Origin: Deltaproteobacteria bacterium
Lineage (GTDB): Bacteria > Myxococcota > Myxococcia > Myxococcales > 40CM-4-68-19
Assembly: GCA_025358085.1 (NCBI GenBank)
Contig: JANYKT010000026.1
Location: 1-43,453 of the forward strand
DNA length: 43,453 bases
Direction of reading: 5' to 3'
In this document: piece after piece, positions 9,443 through 19,641 of the stretch
Layout: each line of letters opens with the position of its first letter
Position numbering within the stretch: position 1 is the stretch's first letter
Notes under the pieces: model-generated
The model's database searches: none
What the model saw: only the letters and a program-made list of their open reading frames with translations
Told to the model about the DNA's origin: nothing
Translations under genes and position numbers: made by a program

Positions 9443-10891
9443 ATGGTGAGTGGGCTCGGCGAGGTTGCGGCTGGGCTGAGCAAAGGCGCGCTGCAGCCGA
9501 GCGAGCTCCTCGAGGCTTGCCTCACGCGCATCGCCGCGCTCGACGACAAGCTGCACGCATTCCTGCGGCTCACCGAGAGGACCGCGCGCGCGGCGGCCAA
9601 GGCAGCCGACCTGCGGCGCGCGGCCAGGCAGCCGCTCAGCGCCATCGACGGCGTGCCGATCGCGCTCAAGGATAACTTCTGCATGGAGGGCGTCGAGACC
9701 ACCTGCGGCTCGCGCATCCTGCAGGGCTACGTGCCGCCCTATGACGCCACCGCGGTCGCGCGGCTCGAGGCGGCCGGCGCGGTCATCGTCGGCAAGCTCA
9801 ACATGGACGAGTTCGCGATGGGCTCCTCGACGGAGAACAGCGCCTTCGGCCCGACGCGCAACCCCTGGGACTTGAGCCGCACGCCGGGCGGGAGCTCGGG
9901 CGGCTCGGCGGCGGCGGTCGCGGCGGGCCTCGTGCCGGGAGCGCTCGGAACCGACACGGGCGGATCGATCAGGCAGCCCGCCTCGCTCTGCGGCTGCGTG
10001 GGCCTGAAGCCGACCTACGGCCGCGTCTCGCGCTACGGCGTGATCGCGTTCGCCTCGTCTCTCGATCAGGTTGGCCCGCTCGCACCGGACGTGCAGGGCG
10101 TCGCGCTCCTCCTGCAGTCCATCGCGGGCCAGGACGAGCGCGACCAGACCTCGTCGGCGCGGCCGGTCCCGTCGTATGGAGAGCTGCTCGAGAAGTCCGT
10201 GCGCGGGCTCACCATCGGCGTGCCGAAAGAGCTGTTCGCCGAAGGCCTCGATGGGCAGGTGGAACGCGCCGTGCGCGCGGCGATGGCGCGGCTTGAAGAG
10301 GACGGTTGCACGCTCAAGCCCATCTCGCTGCCGAACGCGCCGCACGCCATCGCCGCGTACTATCTGGTCGCGACCGCCGAGGCGTCGTCGAATCTGGCCC
10401 GCTACGACGGCGTGCGCTTCGGGCACCGCGCGCAGGCGGATTCGCTGCTGGAAATGTACCAGGCAACCCGCGCGGAAGGCTTCGGCGCCGAGGTCAAGCG
10501 CCGGATCATGCTGGGCACCTACGCGCTCTCGGCAGGCTATTACGACGCCTATTACCTGCGCGCGCAAAAGGTACGGACCCTGATCCGGCGCGACTTCGAG
10601 CAGGCCTTCGCGGCGGGCGTCGATGCGGTGGTCAGCCCCACCTGCCCCACCACGGCCTTCCGGCTGGGGGAGAAGTCGGGCGAGCCGTTGGCGATGTATC
10701 TGAGCGATGTCTACACGGTGCCCGCAAACCTGGCCGGACTGCCCGGCATCTCGGTGCCCTGCGGTTTCGATCAGGGAGGATTGCCGATCGGTGTGCAGCT
10801 CGTCGGCCGGCCCTTCGATGAGGGGACGCTGCTGCGACTCGCGCGCGCGGCCGAGCGAGGCCGCGAACAGCGCACGCCCGAGGGCTTCTAG
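9443..10891 (+). CDS. gatA: Glu/Asp-tRNA amidotransferase subunit A
   Basis: 482 residues from ATG 9443 (GGAG about 8 bases before); family length is about 485. GatA is the amidase-signature subunit that frees ammonia from glutamine. The Ser-cisSer-Lys site is visible: Lys in A-L-K-D-N-F (residue 76), the glycine/serine-rich [11 protein letters not shown] and [13 protein letters not shown]. The family stretch G[12 protein letters not shown] and the C-terminal [10 protein letters not shown] are present. It is followed directly by gatB: the stop ends at 10891 and the next ATG is at 10892. Confidence 0.97.
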   Translation: MVSGLGEVAAGLSKGALQPSELLEACLTRIAALDDKLHAFLRLTERTARAAAKAADLRRAARQPLSAIDGVPIALKDNFCMEGVETTCGSRILQGYVPPYDATAVARLEAAGAVIVGKLNMDEFAMGSSTENSAFGPTRNPWDLSRTPGGSSGGSAAAVAAGLVPGALGTDTGGSIRQPASLCGCVGLKPTYGRVSRYGVIAFASSLDQVGPLAPDVQGVALLLQSIAGQDERDQTSSARPVPSYGELLEKSVRGLTIGVPKELFAEGLDGQVERAVRAAMARLEEDGCTLKPISLPNAPHAIAAYYLVATAEASSNLARYDGVRFGHRAQADSLLEMYQATRAEGFGAEVKRRIMLGTYALSAGYYDAYYLRAQKVRTLIRRDFEQAFAAGVDAVVSPTCPTTAFRLGEKSGEPLAMYLSDVYTVPANLAGLPGISVPCGFDQGGLPIGVQLVGRPFDEGTLLRLARAAERGREQRTPEGF

Positions 10892-12280
10892 ATGTTGCAG
10901 CCGGTGATCGGACTCGAGGTCCATGCGCAGCTGTTGACGCGGACGAAGATCTTCTGCGGCTGCTCGACCGCCTTCGGCGCGCCACCGAACACGCAGGTGT
11001 GCCCGGTATGCCTGGGCCTGCCGGGTGCATTGCCTGCGCTCAACCGCGCCGTCGTTGAGCTGGCGGTCAGGGCCGGTAAAGCGTTCGCTTGCCGCATCGC
11101 CGGGCGATCAGTCTGGTCGCGGAAAAACTACTTCTATCCGGACTTACCGAAAGGTTATCAAATTACCCAGTTTGACTTGCCCATTTGCGCCGGCGGCGCG
11201 GTGGACGTTCCTGGCCTGCGCAAGGTGCAGCTGACCCGCATCCACCTCGAGGAAGACGCCGGCAAGAGCGTCCATGCCGAGGGTGGCAGCGAGGTGGACC
11301 TGAACCGCTCGGGCGTGCCGCTGATCGAGATCGTCGGCGAGCCCGTGCTTCGTTCGTCCGAGGAGGCGAGCGAATACCTCAAGGCGCTGCGGCTCGCGCT
11401 CGTCTATCTGGGTGTCAATGACGGCAACCTGGAAGAGGGCTCGTTCCGCTGCGACGCGAACGTCAGCGTGCACGAGCCATCTGCAAAGCTGGGCACGCGC
11501 GTCGAGCTGAAGAACATCAACTCCTTCCGCTTCGTGCGGCAGGCCATCGACTACGAGATCGCCCGGCAGGTCGCGGCGCTGGGGCGGGGCGAGCGCATCA
11601 TCCAGGAGACGCGGCTCTACGATCACGAGAAGAACGAGACGCGCGCGATGCGCTCGAAGGAGGAGGCGAATGACTATCGCTACTTCCCGGAGCCGGATTT
11701 GCCGCCGCTCGTCGTCTCGCCCGCGTGGATCGACGCGGTCCAGGTTCCGCGCCTGCCCAATGAGATCACGGCCGGGCTGCTGGCCGCGGGTGTCGCGCCG
11801 GCGGACGCTCGCACCATCGTCGGTGACCCGAGGCTTGCGGCGCTGCATGCGCGGCTGGGCGACCCCAGGCGGGCGGCTCACTTCATCGTTGGCGAGCTTT
11901 CGCGCGCGCTGAACGACCGCGAGGTCAACCTGGACGCGCTTGCCTTCGAACCCGCCCAGGTGGCCGAGGCGTGGGCGCTGCAGGACGCGGGCACCATCTC
12001 CTCGACGGGGTTGAAGGAGGTCCTGGCAGAACTGATCCGCACCGGGAAGCCACCGGCGCAGACGGTGCTCGAGCGCGGCCTTGCGCAGGTCCAGGACCTT
12101 GCCGCGCTCGATGCGGTGGTGGACGCGGTCCTCGCGCGCTATCCGTCGGAGGCCGGAAAATACCAGGCAGGCAAGAAGACTTTGCTCGGCTTCCTGGTCG
12201 GCGCGGCGATGAAAGAGCTGAAGGGCAAGGGCAACCCGAGTGCGCTCAACGCGCTCTTCCGCGCCAGGCTCGGCGGGTAG
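10892..12280 (+). CDS. gatB: Glu/Asp-tRNA amidotransferase subunit B
   Basis: 462 residues. GatB phosphorylates and holds the mischarged tRNA and takes ammonia from GatA. Seen: the start G-L-E-V-H-A-Q-L, the zinc Cys pairs (C-G-C-S and C-P-V-C-L-G-L-P-G), Y-F-Y-P-D-L-P-K-G-Y-Q-I-T-Q, R-C-D-A-N-V-S-V, E-L-K-N-I-N-S-F, R-Y-F-P-E-P-D-L-P-P, and the C-terminal YqeY-like tail that binds the tRNA elbow. The ATG abuts the gatA stop, so translation is probably coupled. Codons in 11117-11188 are unusually AT-rich for this genome. Confidence 0.97.
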   Translation: MLQPVIGLEVHAQLLTRTKIFCGCSTAFGAPPNTQVCPVCLGLPGALPALNRAVVELAVRAGKAFACRIAGRSVWSRKNYFYPDLPKGYQITQFDLPICAGGAVDVPGLRKVQLTRIHLEEDAGKSVHAEGGSEVDLNRSGVPLIEIVGEPVLRSSEEASEYLKALRLALVYLGVNDGNLEEGSFRCDANVSVHEPSAKLGTRVELKNINSFRFVRQAIDYEIARQVAALGRGERIIQETRLYDHEKNETRAMRSKEEANDYRYFPEPDLPPLVVSPAWIDAVQVPRLPNEITAGLLAAGVAPADARTIVGDPRLAALHARLGDPRRAAHFIVGELSRALNDREVNLDALAFEPAQVAEAWALQDAGTISSTGLKEVLAELIRTGKPPAQTVLERGLAQVQDLAALDAVVDAVLARYPSEAGKYQAGKKTLLGFLVGAAMKELKGKGNPSALNALFRARLGG

Positions 12281-12361
12281 GCTCAGAGCCAGACTTGTGG
12301 CAGGGCGCCGCTCGGTCGTTCTGCGGGAGTGTCGGGGCTCTCTGGTCGGTTGCACAGGCCT

Positions 12362-14095
12362 ATGCGCCTGCTTGCTCTTGTGCCTCTGCTCTTGCTCGCC
12401 TGCAGGACAGCCGAGCCGGCGAGCAGAGGCCCCTCCGCATTTCTCCTCACCGGTTCGGATGGCTCGAGCGCCTACTTGCAAAGCCTGCGCGCGGAGCACT
12501 CGGCGCTCGAACACAGCCAGCGCGTTCAGGGTTGGTATCAGGCGACGCTAGGCGAGCCGCAAGCCTCTCCGCTCGCGGGTCTGGGCCACGACCGGCTCTT
12601 CCAGAAGAGCGCTCTCGACGCGGTGACCGCGGGGCTGGCGGTCGCTTCGCGCCCCCCGAACGACGCGATGGCGCTGCGCTTCCTCCGCCGCGCGCTCACT
12701 TCTGACATCGTCACGCTCGCCACCTTCCCGCTTGATTCCGAGTACGCGCAGGTCGAGACCCGGGCGACGGTGCTGCTCCCCTGGCTGCCGTCCGCTCTGG
12801 CCTATCGCGACTTGCCCAAAGCCGTTGCGCTCGAGGAGGACCCGGTGCGTCGGCAGCTGCTCTTCGCTGCCGGCGTGGGGGTGGTCGAGCAGCAGCTGAA
12901 TCCCATCCTCGAGCGGCGCGAGGCCCTGGCGCAGGAAGCCGCGCACCAGACCGGCTTCGCCGACTACGTGGCGCTCTCCGAAGACCTGCGCACCGTGCGG
13001 CTGGGGGACCTGCTCGTCGAAGGCGCGCGCTACGTGCAAGCGACCTCGGCGACCTTCGCGCTGCTGCTCGACCGGGTCGCGCGCGAGGAGCTGGCCATCC
13101 CGCGCACGCAGCTGCACCTCGCGGACCTTTCGCGCCTCTTTCTATCGCCCACGCTTGCGCGCTCCTTCGAGCCGTCGCTCGAGCTGCCAGCGCTGCGCTC
13201 TTTCCTCGGCGGCATCGGCCTCGACCTGCGCACAGCCGCGGGCACCGAGGTCTCGATCGACGACAGCCCGCGGCCGGAGAAGCAGTCGCGCGCCTTCGTG
13301 AATCCGGTCGACGCGCCCTCCGATGTGCGGCTGTCGGTGAAGCTGTCGGGCGGTCTCGACAGCTACTGGACGCTCTTCCACGAAGCCGGCCACGCCGTGC
13401 ACTTCGCCAACGCGACCATTGAGCCGCGGGAGCTGGTGACGCTTGGCCACGACGCGCCCAGCGAGGCGTTTGGCGAATTCTTTCGCGAGGCCTTCGCCGA
13501 CCCGCATTGGCTCTTGCGCTACCGGGTTTTCCTGGTCTCCCAAGGCAGGCCCGCGCCATCGAACGCGGACCTTGCCGGGGTGCTGCGGCGGACCGCGCTG
13601 GTCGAGATGCTCTACCTGCGCCGCTATGCGTTCGCCAAGATCGCCTACGAGCTGCGCCTGCACGGCCGACCCGAGAGCGAGATCGCGCCCGCGCTCGCCG
13701 CGCTGCCTCCCCGCGCTGCCTTGGGGGCGCGCGATCTGCGCGAGCTGTACCGCGCGCTCTTCTCCGTGGCGTACGGCTTCGAGCTCACCGATCTGGAGTC
13801 GCAGCGCTACCGCGTGGACGTGGACGACACCTTCTACGCAGCCGACTACGCGCGCGCCTTCGCACTGGCGGGGATGATGCACGAAGGGATCCGGCGGCGC
13901 TTCGGCGACGACTGGTATGGGAACGCCCAGGTGGGCTCGTTCCTCAAGCGCGAGCTGTTCGCGCCCGGCGAATCGCTGAGCGCTGAAGAGGTGGCGCAGC
14001 GGCTGGGCTTTGCACCGCGGGTGGACTTCGAGCTGGCCGCCCGGCGCGCCGAGCGGCTCGTCGAGGAAGCGGACGCGCTCGAGAAGGCGCAGTAA
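12362..14095 (+). CDS. Lipoprotein zinc metallopeptidase, M3-like
   Basis: 577 residues from ATG 12362. A GTG at 12329 would add 11 residues, but the ATG gives a clean lipoprotein signal (LLLLAC, lipidated Cys 14). The zinc site is H-E-A-G-H-A-V-H near residue 340, with a likely third ligand about 25 residues on in S-E-A-F-G-E-F-F. This is the gluzincin arrangement, and the whole resembles M3 oligopeptidases (which use HEFGH) more than any other family I can name. The rest is helical, as in M3. Probably anchored in the envelope, degrading peptides. Subfamily and substrate uncertain. Confidence 0.8.
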   Translation: MRLLALVPLLLLACRTAEPASRGPSAFLLTGSDGSSAYLQSLRAEHSALEHSQRVQGWYQATLGEPQASPLAGLGHDRLFQKSALDAVTAGLAVASRPPNDAMALRFLRRALTSDIVTLATFPLDSEYAQVETRATVLLPWLPSALAYRDLPKAVALEEDPVRRQLLFAAGVGVVEQQLNPILERREALAQEAAHQTGFADYVALSEDLRTVRLGDLLVEGARYVQATSATFALLLDRVAREELAIPRTQLHLADLSRLFLSPTLARSFEPSLELPALRSFLGGIGLDLRTAAGTEVSIDDSPRPEKQSRAFVNPVDAPSDVRLSVKLSGGLDSYWTLFHEAGHAVHFANATIEPRELVTLGHDAPSEAFGEFFREAFADPHWLLRYRVFLVSQGRPAPSNADLAGVLRRTALVEMLYLRRYAFAKIAYELRLHGRPESEIAPALAALPPRAALGARDLRELYRALFSVAYGFELTDLESQRYRVDVDDTFYAADYARAFALAGMMHEGIRRRFGDDWYGNAQVGSFLKRELFAPGESLSAEEVAQRLGFAPRVDFELAARRAERLVEEADALEKAQ

Positions 14096-14104
14096 CATCG
14101 GGCC

Positions 14105-14461
14105 GTGACCGCGATCGCCTTTGCTTCCCTCTTGCTCGTCGCCCTCGTGCTCTGCGGGGCGGTAGCGTTTTCGAACCAGCGCCTTCGGCCGCGGCTCAAA
14201 TGGCTCCTCTTGGGATCGCTCTTGCTGGTGTGGCTCTCTCTCGGCTTCGCCATCGCGCAGATCGTCGCGCGGACGTCCAGCACCATGGTCACGCCCGGCG
14301 GCGCGCGGCAGCCACACCTGATGGAGTCTGCGGCGGGCGAGGGGCTGACCTTGCTTGCCTCGCTCGGCGGACCGGCGGTGCTGGCGACCATCCTGGCCGC
14401 GCTGGCGCTGAAGATTTCGCGCCGCAGGCCGCCGGGCGCGTCTTCCGACCGCACCCCCTGA
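14105..14461 (+). CDS. Small three-helix membrane protein
   Basis: 118 residues from GTG 14105, 9 bases after the peptidase gene. Three hydrophobic segments: residues about 3-23, 32-57 and 78-103, with a hydrophilic loop (RTSSTMVTPGGARQPHLMES) between the second and third. Arg/Lys residues flank the first two segments (N-Q-R-L-R-P-R-L-K) and the C-terminal tail is basic. I do not recognise the family. Its tight spacing suggests co-transcription with the peptidase. Confidence 0.6.
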   Translation: MTAIAFASLLLVALVLCGAVAFSNQRLRPRLKWLLLGSLLLVWLSLGFAIAQIVARTSSTMVTPGGARQPHLMESAAGEGLTLLASLGGPAVLATILAALALKISRRRPPGASSDRTP

Positions 14462-14462
14462 A

Positions 14463-14507
14463 AGCCCAAAGCCCGCCCACTGCTGCGTGCAGCAGCGCAC
14501 TTTGGCT
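14463..14507 (+). other. Two-level stem-loop between the membrane protein gene and mtnA
   Basis: Outer arms AGCCCAAAG (14463-14471) and CTTTGGCT (14500-14507) pair with one bulged C. Inside, CTGCTGC and GCAGCAG (14480-14495) form a second perfect stem with a tight loop. It starts at the stop of the preceding gene and ends 23 bases before the mtnA ATG. No T-run follows. It could be an attenuator or a Rho-dependent end; it does not match the SAM riboswitch consensus I know. Confidence 0.35.
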
Positions 14508-14530
14508 GAGCTGTGATAGCCAAAGCGCCA

Positions 14531-15514
14531 ATGAGCTTCCGCACCCTGGAATTCCGCGATGGCGCGCTCACGCTGCTCGACCAGCGCAAGCTGCCTTCCG
14601 CCGTCGAGTACATCACGGTGACGAGCGCCCGGGAGACAGCCCAGGCCATCAAGGACATGGTGGTGCGCGGGGCTCCGGCCATCGGCTGCACGGCTGCCTA
14701 CGGACTGGCCCTGGCGGCGCTGCACGGGGAAGATCTGGCCGAGGCAGCGGACCTGTTGCGCCGCGCCCGTCCGACCGCGGTGAACCTGGCCTGGGCGCTG
14801 GAGCGCGTCGGGCGTGCGCGCGGCGCCGAGGCAATGCTGGCCGAAGCACGCGCCATCGAAGAGGAGGATCTCGCCTCGTGCAAGAGCATCGGACGCTTCG
14901 GCGCGGCGCTGGTGCCCGACGGCGCGGGCATCCTCACCCACTGCAACGCGGGAGGCCTCGCGACCGCTGGGTACGGCACCGCGCTGGGTGTCATTCGCGC
15001 CGCACTGGAGAGCGGGAAGAAGTGCACGGTCTTTGCCGACGAGACGCGCCCCTGGCTGCAGGGCGCGCGGCTCACCGCCTGGGAGCTCTTGCAGGACGGG
15101 ATCCCGGTGACGCTGCTGCCTGACGTCGCGGCGGCCTCGCTGCTCGCGTCGGGACGCATCGGCTGCGTGGTGGTCGGCGCCGACCGCATCGCCCGGAATG
15201 GGGACACCGCGAACAAGATCGGCACCTATCCGCTGGCTCTCGCCGCGCACGCAGCCTCGGTGCCGTTCTTCGTCGCGGCTCCCACCAGCACCATCGATTT
15301 GGGCACGCTGACAGGCAAGGACATCCCGATCGAACAGCGCGGCGCCGAGGAGGTCACGCATCTGGGCAAGAGCCGCGTGGCCGCGGAAGGCGTGCAGGTC
15401 TTCAACCCTGCCTTCGACGTCACTCCCGCGCGCTATCTCGCCGCCATCATCACCGAGCGAGGCATTGCCCGCGCGCCGTACGCACCGGGGCTCGCCGCGC
15501 TCTGCCATCACTGA
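14531..15514 (+). CDS. mtnA: Methylthioribose-1-phosphate isomerase
   Basis: 327 residues from ATG 14531 (an in-frame GTG at 14513 is less likely; M-S-F-R-T-L-E-F fits the family start). It converts 5-methylthioribose-1-phosphate to the ribulose form in methionine salvage. Signatures: V-V-R-G-A-P-A-I-G, the catalytic Cys in T-H-C-N-A-G-G-L-A-T (near residue 138), the catalytic Asp in V-V-G-A-D-R-I (near 219) followed by N-G-D-T-A-N-K-I-G-T, and a C-terminal F-N-P-A-F-D-V-T-P. No other salvage gene (mtnK, mtnB, mtnC) lies in the window. Eukaryotic eIF2B-like relatives lack this exact Cys motif, which supports the enzyme call. Confidence 0.96.
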   Translation: MSFRTLEFRDGALTLLDQRKLPSAVEYITVTSARETAQAIKDMVVRGAPAIGCTAAYGLALAALHGEDLAEAADLLRRARPTAVNLAWALERVGRARGAEAMLAEARAIEEEDLASCKSIGRFGAALVPDGAGILTHCNAGGLATAGYGTALGVIRAALESGKKCTVFADETRPWLQGARLTAWELLQDGIPVTLLPDVAAASLLASGRIGCVVVGADRIARNGDTANKIGTYPLALAAHAASVPFFVAAPTSTIDLGTLTGKDIPIEQRGAEEVTHLGKSRVAAEGVQVFNPAFDVTPARYLAAIITERGIARAPYAPGLAALCHH

Positions 15515-15527
15515 TGGAACGCTTCGC

Positions 15528-15923
15528 ATGCGCGCTTTCCTGCTGCTGTCCGTCGTGGTCTCGCTCCTCGCTTGCAAGAAGCAAGTTGTCGGGACCGTTG
15601 CTCGTTACCCAGACTCCCTCCTCCGGCCGACCAGCGAGCCCGTCTCGACCCCCGAGGCGACGCTCATCCACACCATCCTGCGCGCGCCGGACCGGACCGG
15701 TGCGGTGATGGGCTTCTACAAGGCCGAGCTGGAAAAGCGTGGAGCGCACCAAATCCCCGACGGCTTCGTCGATGACAACCTCCAGCACCAGGGCGGCTGG
15801 GGCGCCGAGGGGACAGCAACGGTCAGGGACCCTTCGAAACCAGCGGTTTCGCTGACCGTCGCCGAGTCCGGGAACGCCAGCACGGACATTGACATCTGGG
15901 AGAGCATTCCCAAGGCGCCCTGA
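15528..15923 (+). CDS. Small hypothetical lipoprotein
   Basis: 131 residues from ATG 15528. The signal peptide ends in V-S-L-L-A-C (Cys 16), followed by K-K. The mature part has Y-P-D-S-L-L near the start, an M-G-F-Y-K-A-E-L-E-K-R segment of the kind found in small secreted proteins that compare two states of a variable, and an acidic C-terminus. No family recognised. It lies 13 bases after mtnA, probably on the same transcript, and is followed by the rplU promoter. Confidence 0.65.
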   Translation: MRAFLLLSVVVSLLACKKQVVGTVARYPDSLLRPTSEPVSTPEATLIHTILRAPDRTGAVMGFYKAELEKRGAHQIPDGFVDDNLQHQGGWGAEGTATVRDPSKPAVSLTVAESGNASTDIDIWESIPKAP

Positions 15924-15961
15924 ACTTCAGATTCCCAAGCGGCACTGGACGGAACCGCTTC

Positions 15962-15991
15962 TTGACAGGGTCGGACCACCCGCGCTAGATC
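15962..15991 (+). promoter_or_regulatory. Sigma70-type promoter for rplU-rpmA-obg
   Basis: TTGACA (15962-15967) is a perfect -35. CTAGAT (15985-15990, spacer 17) or TAGATC (15986-15991, spacer 18) serves as -10. About 90 bases of leader separate it from rplU. Just upstream, AAGCGG (15937-15942) and CCGCTT (15955-15960) could pair to end transcription of the lipoprotein gene. Confidence 0.6.
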
Positions 15992-16085
15992 GCCCCCTCT
16001 TTCCGCGCCCGGCGGCGGGATCTCCCTGCGTTCCGGGCTTTTTCAGGCAGCACCAGGCAAGCGGAAAACTTCAAGGAGCACTCCG

Positions 16086-16391
16086 ATGTACGCAGTCGTC
16101 AAGACGGGCGGCAAGCAGTATCGAGTGAAGGAAGGCGACCTCCTCAAGGTCGAAAAGCTGGTTCTCGACGTCGGGGCGAAGCTCGACCTCGAAGTCCTGC
16201 TGGTCGGCGAAGGCGCCACGGTCCAGGTCGGCACGCCGCTGCTCGAGGGCGCCAAGGTCCAGGCCGAAATCGTCTCGCACGGCAAGCACCGCAAGCTCTG
16301 GCACTTCCGCACCCAGGAAGAAGGCTGGGACCGCATCCGCGGCCATCGCCAGCCCTACACCGAGCTGAAGATCACCGGCATTCAGGCTTAG
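16086..16391 (+). CDS. rplU: 50S ribosomal protein L21
   Basis: 101 residues, standard length. Opens [18 protein letters not shown], the L21 signature; the C-terminal half carries K-H-R-K-L and the R[12 protein letters not shown] ending that contacts 23S rRNA. An AAGGAG ribosome site lies 8-10 bases before the ATG. First gene of the conserved rplU-rpmA-obg order. Confidence 0.98.
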   Translation: MYAVVKTGGKQYRVKEGDLLKVEKLVLDVGAKLDLEVLLVGEGATVQVGTPLLEGAKVQAEIVSHGKHRKLWHFRTQEEGWDRIRGHRQPYTELKITGIQA

Positions 16392-16410
16392 GCTTCCAAG
16401 GACAATCGAA

Positions 16411-16713
16411 ATGGCACACAAAAAAGGGCAGGGCTCTTCCCGCAACGGCCGCGACTCACCCGGGCAGCACCGCGGCATCAAGATCTACGGCGGACAGGCT
16501 GTGATTCCGGGCAACATCCTGGTGCGGCAGTGCGGCACCAAGGTGCATCCCGGCCGCGGCGTCATGATGGGCCGCGACTTCACCCTCTTCGCCGTGGTCG
16601 AGGGCAACGTGCGGTACCAGAAGCGCGCGGGGGACCGCGTGTTCGTGCATGTGGAAGCCGCGAGCATCGCAGCCGGCAGCGCCGTCGCGCCCAAGCCGGC
16701 AGCGCAGGCTTAG
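16411..16713 (+). CDS. rpmA: 50S ribosomal protein L27
   Basis: 100 residues. Starts [16 protein letters not shown], whose N-terminal tail reaches the peptidyl-transferase centre; there is no Firmicutes-type cleaved leader. [11 protein letters not shown] and R-D-F-T-L-F-A follow. The C-terminus has an Ala/Pro-rich tail ([14 protein letters not shown]) longer than usual. It sits 19 bases after rplU. Confidence 0.97.
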   Translation: MAHKKGQGSSRNGRDSPGQHRGIKIYGGQAVIPGNILVRQCGTKVHPGRGVMMGRDFTLFAVVEGNVRYQKRAGDRVFVHVEAASIAAGSAVAPKPAAQA

Positions 16714-16746
16714 GTCTTCGGAAGTTTTTGCTTCTTTTGTTCCTGT

Positions 16747-16781
16747 GATCCCGGTCCCGGCTTTTGCCGCGGATCGGGATC
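16747..16781 (+). other. Strong stem-loop between rpmA and obg
   Basis: GATCCCG (16747-16753) pairs with CGGGATC (16775-16781); inside, a G-U pair, TCC/GGA and CGGC/GCCG continue the stem with a single bulged C, closed by a TTTT loop. It lies 33 bases after the rpmA stop and 19 bases before the obg ATG. A T-rich stretch precedes it, but none follows, so it looks more like a processing or attenuation element than a classic terminator. Confidence 0.5.
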
Positions 16782-16791
16782 GGCTATTTGA

Positions 16792-18971
<2,180 letters not shown>

Positions 18972-18987
18972 CCGGAGTCCAATCGAT

Positions 18988-19611
18988 ATGCTCGCCTTGC
19001 TCCTGACCCTCGTCGCGACAGCGAATCAAGCGGACGGCACCGCCCTGGCCAAGCGCATCCAGGCCTTCTACGCGCACACCAGGGATTTCAGCTCGGCCTT
19101 CGCGCAGCACTACAGCTACGCGGCGATGGGCAAGGTCGAAGACTCGACCGGCACCGTGCGCATCAAGAAGCCGGGCCTGGTGCGCTGGGACTACGCGAAG
19201 CCCGAGGTCCGCTCGCTTTATCTGCAGGGAAAGACGCTGTGGATCTGGAAGCCCGAGGACAAGGAAGCGGTGGTGAACCGCAACTTCGGGGGCGAGCAGC
19301 TCTCGTCGGCTTTCACCTTTCTCTGGGGCAAGGGCGATCTCTTGAAGGAGTTCGTGCCGAAAGCGGTCGCGCGGCCGCCGGACCTGCCGGAGGGTGATGG
19401 GCTGGAGCTCAGGCCGAAGAAGCCGGTGACGGGCGTGGTCAAGCTGCTCTTCATCGTCGGCAAGACTGGCCAGGTGCTGGCGAGCGTGGTGACCAATCCG
19501 CAGGGCGACGTGAACCAGATCGTCTTCAGCGGAACGACGATTGACCAGGGGCTCGACGAGGCGCTGTTCCACTTCGAGCCGCCCAAAGGAGCCTACGTTC
19601 AGGAACTCTAA
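18988..19611 (+). CDS. lolA: Outer-membrane lipoprotein carrier LolA
   Basis: 207 residues with a short signal peptide (MLALLLTLVATA). LolA ferries lipoproteins from the inner-membrane LolCDE complex across the periplasm. Family features: an N-terminal F-x-A-x-F-A-Q helix/strand, G-T-V-R-I-K-K-P-G-L-V-R-W-D-Y (the conserved F/L-R-W core), L-W-I-W-K-P and a C-terminal half-barrel. LolB is not seen nearby. The number of lipoproteins in this window (nine by lipobox) fits the need for such a carrier. It follows the methyltransferase by 16 bases. Confidence 0.9.
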   Translation: MLALLLTLVATANQADGTALAKRIQAFYAHTRDFSSAFAQHYSYAAMGKVEDSTGTVRIKKPGLVRWDYAKPEVRSLYLQGKTLWIWKPEDKEAVVNRNFGGEQLSSAFTFLWGKGDLLKEFVPKAVARPPDLPEGDGLELRPKKPVTGVVKLLFIVGKTGQVLASVVTNPQGDVNQIVFSGTTIDQGLDEALFHFEPPKGAYVQEL

Positions 19612-19641
19612 AGTTCGACGGCTTAAGGTATACGAGGCGCC

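Noticed and set aside
9377-10924. Long open frame opposite gatA on the minus strand
   Set aside because: Arg/Ala-rich antisense shadow; gatA on the plus strand carries all amidase motifs.
14462-14530. SAM riboswitch before mtnA
   Set aside because: The spacer is too short and lacks the conserved elements of known SAM classes.
13142-15577. 800-codon minus-strand open frame across the peptidase, membrane protein and mtnA
   Set aside because: Covers three recognised plus-strand genes and shows no domain; a product of high GC.
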